Positions 20,070-23,562 of a DNA stretch of 23,562 nt are shown here, in pieces. Every line of letters starts with the position of its first letter. The first letter of the stretch is position 1. Origin of the DNA: Hypsibius dujardini (Eukaryota > Tardigrada > Eutardigrada > Parachela > Hypsibiidae); the NCBI GenBank assembly GCA_001579985.1, contig LRSR01001502.1, positions 1 through 23,562 of the forward strand, given 5' to 3'. The position numbers and the translations under genes are program-made. The notes under the pieces were generated by a model. The model ran no database searches. It saw nothing but the letters and a program-made list of their open reading frames with translations, and was not told where the DNA came from.

Positions 20070-20568
20070 ATGGCGCTCATGATGCTGCGCTTTATTGTTT
20101 CAGCGTCCGTCATTCGATCCGCACTGGGTAAAGCGACATTGTAACTGTTGACTCAGTCATTTCTGCGCGCAAACTTTAATTTGCTTTCCTTGTTACTTAT
20201 CTATCTGTGTTATTACGTTTTTTTTACAGGCACGTATAACTCTGACCCCAGCTTTTCCAAATGGCCAACCGCAACACAGACGCAGATCTTGTTTTCGATA
20301 GAAACGGGCTACTATAGTAAGAATCGAATTCCACTGTAGTGGCGAGTGACGACTTAACTTGCACGAGGCATGGCGTAATTAGTTGATTATGATTGTGTTT
20401 TTAGCGGCGGCAGAACAACTGATGATCCGTAATGCTTCGATCCAAATAGGATTGCAAATGAAGGGTTGCATCGGTTTTACGGAGACCGTTCGCTCCGACA
20501 CCCGCTACAAGATTCACATCAGCCCATACACAGCAGACGGGTAAGAGCGCTACCAGACAGACAGACAA

Positions 20569-20628
<60 letters not shown>

Positions 20629-23525
20629 CAGACAGACAGACAGACAGGATGCAGGTCAGAATACTTCGGGTTTGTTTCATGTTTCACTCCTCCACCAGGG
20701 TTCTTCAAACCTTCTGTTACTCGTATCAAGGCCAGTGGAACACAGCCGTCGACAATCGCGCCACGGAACAGTTGATGCTGATCACACGCGGACCATACGG
20801 ATGTTTGGACGGAACACTCCACAGCATTCTGAAGTATTTTGTCATTGTTCTCGGAAAACGGAATGAACATCAGCGGGCCGATCGTGAAACTGTTGGCATA
20901 AATGTCTTGTCGGGAAATCTCCAGACCAGCCCGTACCCATTGACGGTTCGTTTTGTAACCAACTCAACCGGTTCGTCCGAATGCAGTTTGTCGAATTTTG
21001 TTTGCAGAACGCGTACAGATTGTACCAGACCAATGAGGCATACTGGCTTCTGTTCCCCTACGACTATTGCTCTATCACCCACAACCAGGTGAAAGACTAC
21101 GCCAACGCCGGAACGAACGGCTTCAACATCATCAACGATCCCAAAGCCATCCCAAAGTTGGATAGAATCAGTAACACGGACTGTAAACTGCTCAGCTTGA
21201 TTTACAGCTGCCCGGCGTCCAATTGTGATCCCAGTATGTTTACCTTGTCAATTTAAATAAATATTTCATTAACCGAGATACGCTGTACGGTACAGTATCA
21301 TCATCAGCAATAATATTTACAAGGGCAGAACAATCTTTTTTAATTATCTAAATTTTTGGCGCTATCTATGACTGAAAACCTATCGTCCCAGATTAACTTT
21401 TAATACGCTTTTCTAAATTATCTAAATTAATAAAATAAATCTAAATATTAGTACCATTTTATTTTAAATGAGGGGATGTTTTATTTTAAAATTATATTGT
21501 GTAATGCTTTTTATACAATTTTTGTAGGATGCGGAAATAAGTCTTTTCCGAAACCAACTTTCTATATAATTTCAATTTAAATTACTTCGGCTTCATTTAC
21601 AATTTAAATATTGCTGTGACGTAAAATCTTTTAAGCGTTGGTAACTTTCTTAATTTGTTTTTAAACTTCTTATAATATATTTTCTAATTTCGAAGGCTTC
21701 TATAAACCGCACTAACCTGACTGCGTATCTGCAGTGGACTGCGTCGCCGAGCGGCAGAAGGCCCTTAACGGCGCTTCTGCGACGACGGCACCAACGGTAG
21801 CCGCCACTACTACGCCAGCATTGCCGTCGACCACAACCGGGCCCAACTGTCCGTCCAACATTTTTTGCACCAATCCGCCGGATGAGGCATCTTACCTTCT
21901 GGGTCCGTATCAACTTTACCAGACCCTGCTACTCTTCTCCGGTAAATACGACATAAAATCCGGTACCCAATCCATTCCGTTTGGGGAAGGCAAAACTGAG
22001 CAAAACCAAAGTAAAACTATCAGCTCAAATTTTTCTTCTTCTTGGCTTCTTGGCTTCTTTAGAAATGGCGTAATTGAGCTAAACCAAACTGAAATTATTG
22101 TCTCGATTTTGTTTGTTCTTGGCTTCAGAAAACAGTTGAACCCACAAGTTTTACTCAATCAATTTAAGCGGAAAAAAGGCCTAGATAAAAAAAGCTAAAA
22201 TTACAGTGCAGTCATGTAAAAGTTAAAATTTTACTAAAACTTAAGTAAAGGTCATCGTAATGACTCCTTATTGCCCATTTAGGTCCGTGTGTGATGGAGT
22301 ACAAATTCAATTGGGATTCCGTTACCGGCATCGGGGGAACGATCGCTCCCACCCAGCCGCCTAAGCTGATTACCAGCTACTTTCCCGGTCCGGGTGGCGC
22401 GACGGCCACGCCACCGCTGTCGGTGAATTACTTCCAAAATAGCCCCCTCAACGACGGCTCGCTCACGCTAACAATGTGCGGAGCTGTAAGTAAATTCTTA
22501 CGCATCACAAGACCAATATACCTGTACCAGTACCATACCTGCACCAGTACCATACATGGACCATACATGGACCAGTACCATACCTGTACCTGTACCAGTA
22601 TCATACATGTACCAGTGCCATACATATACCAATACCATACATGGGCCAGTATCATACCTGTACCAGTATCATACGTGTACCAGTACCATACATGTATCAT
22701 ACCATAAATGTATCATACCATACATATACCAATACCATACATGTACCAGTGCCATACATATACCAATACCATACATGGGCCAGTATCATATCTGTATTAG
22801 TATCATATGTGTACCAGTACCAGTACCATAGCTGTACCCGTATCATACATGTACCAGTACCTGCAAAATAGGATTTCAATTACTCAAATACGTATGTATA
22901 ATTTTTTATATGCCTTCGGCTGTATTCTCCTACTAGATAAGTGGCCGAAACCCGCAAAGTTGTGTCTACATGTGGAGAACCAATTTAAATTTTTTTTGTT
23001 ATTTATTTTTATTTATTTATCTTTTTTTACAGGTGTAGTAACTACATTTTTATCTCAGTGTTTGTTTAGCAGTCAAACAGTTTTGTTTAACTTTTGTCGA
23101 TTAACATTTTTTCTTTCACTGAAATACGTAAAATTTACTGAAGGTTAGCTGTTGATCGGAAGTTGACAAAATAATTAAGAAACACAGACGTTTTTGTTGT
23201 TTTTTGTTCAGCACCTTCAGCCTTCATTTTCGTGTTTTGTTGTTGAAACTAATCGATTAATTGTTTTGTCTTCTACTAAAATCTCTAATAGCTCAGGCAT
23301 TTAGCGTAGTTGTTTTTCAGAGGCTAAAAAATATAACCGAAAATAACCTAGTAACTGTTTAAAGGAACATCCGAACGGGGCTTCAGTCCAAACTCATTAT
23401 GTTACGTTCATCATTCAAATTGTAGGCCACGCGGTCGTGTTTGACCTGTCGAGAAGACCCAGGCGTAGAATTCCAATCAACTGGAGCGTCGTCATGTCCG
23501 AATCCCGCGGCTACCGGCGTGCTAG
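20070..23525 (+). CDS. Uncharacterised, probably secreted cysteine-containing protein, 3' end outside window
   Basis: I do not recognise the family. Eight exons join without a stop: 20070-20127, 20230-20316, 20405-20540, 20699-20954, 21008-21233, 21735-21941, 22283-22485 and 23426-23525. Phases at the junctions are 1, 1, 2, 0, 1, 1 and 0, and the last exon ends in phase 1 at a GTGAGT donor. This gives about 424 residues so far. The N-terminus MALMMLRFIVSASVIRSALG is a weak signal peptide. A cysteine-containing region (KGCIGFTE, TFCYSYQGQW, YGCLDG, YDYCSITHN, NTDCKLL, YSCPASNCDP) is followed by a Thr/Ala/Pro linker (about 267-291) and a second cysteine-containing part (CPSNIFC, CVMEYKF, TMCGA, SCLTC). 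The 53-nt intron 20955-21007 (gtaacc...tttgcag) is inferred from a frame change. Internal boundaries are firmer than the first exon. An extracellular role is inference. Confidence 0.6.
20554..20648. repeat. (CAGA)n microsatellite in intron 3 of the unknown gene
   Basis: About twenty CAGA units with few interruptions fill much of intron 20541-20698. Same motif as in the vitellogenin introns 18 kb away. Confidence 0.95.
21234..21734. other. AT-rich intron 5 of the unknown gene
   Basis: 501 nt, strongly AT-rich, between GTATGT and CTGCAG. No further feature seen. Confidence 0.55.
21942..22282. other. Intron 6 of the unknown gene with MITE-like motifs
   Basis: Contains GGCAAAACTGAGCAAAACC near 21990 and, further on, GAGCTAAACCAAACTG. 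These resemble the AACTAAAA-rich ends of the element at 8873-9097. Bounded by GTAAAT and TTTAG. Confidence 0.45.
22511..22864. repeat. 17-bp minisatellite with higher-order structure
   Basis: About twenty units of consensus TACCATACATGTACCAG lie head to tail in intron 7 (22486-23425). Most are 17 bp, two are 16 bp, and two near the start are merged or extended. Unit order repeats: the block starting TGCCATACATATACCAA at 22616 recurs at 22750, a 134-bp period (six 17-bp plus two 16-bp units). Confidence 0.92.
22865..23425. other. Remainder of intron 7, with MITE-like AT-rich segment
   Basis: AT-rich sequence. From about 23245 to 23345 it shows AAACTAATCGATTAATTG and CTAAAAAATATAACCG motifs like those of the dispersed MITE-like family. 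No exon was recognised before 23426. Confidence 0.4.
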
Positions 23526-23562
23526 GTGAGTTGGCCCGAATGGTCAAAGTCCATGTACAAGG

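Noticed and set aside
1-23562. CRISPR arrays, operons or bacterial gene clusters
   Set aside because: The repeats are contiguous tandem arrays without unique spacers, and the genes are spliced animal genes.

Overview
The window is genomic DNA from an animal, most likely an intron-rich invertebrate with a fairly compact genome. It carries a vitellogenin, a trypsin-family protease, a secreted leucine-rich-repeat protein and two class A GPCRs, split by short GT-AG introns (53 to about 940 nt). Exons are GC-rich, while introns and spacers are AT-rich or made of simple repeats. An ecdysozoan such as a tardigrade or arthropod fits, but the sequence alone does not settle the phylum.

Layout. 161-2113 (+): the last four exons of a vitellogenin-like gene. 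3008-3656 (-): a broken trypsin-like protease copy (in-frame stop, lost donor, internal duplication, no serine exon), easily missed because no long ORF marks it. 3657-6100: spacer with a GC-rich orphan block, an A-rich tract and two transposon-like elements. 6267-8173 (-): a complete four-exon trypsin-like protease (289 aa), the intact relative of the broken copy. 8552-8711: five exact-length 32-bp tandem repeats upstream of that gene. 8873-9097: a MITE-like element. 9740-10300: a CCGT/CCCG-rich array. 11077-14065 (+): a four-exon secreted LRR protein (528 aa). 14612-15941 and 17887-19000 (+): two paralogous GPCRs (326 and 342 aa) separated by a decayed non-LTR retrotransposon fragment. 20070 to beyond 23525 (+): an unrecognised, probably secreted, cysteine-containing multi-exon gene that runs off the window.

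The genes do not look like one pathway. The clearest shared theme is local duplication: protease gene and pseudogene, the GPCR pair, and many tandem repeats in introns. The GPCR pair shows a tract with 103 of 104 identical bases inside otherwise diverged genes, suggesting gene conversion, and the two genes have their single introns at different sites. Several introns contain AT-rich sequence resembling a dispersed MITE-like family, which raises the possibility of transposon-derived introns.

Exon boundaries were read by eye from splice motifs, frame continuity and paralogue comparison. No database search was possible.
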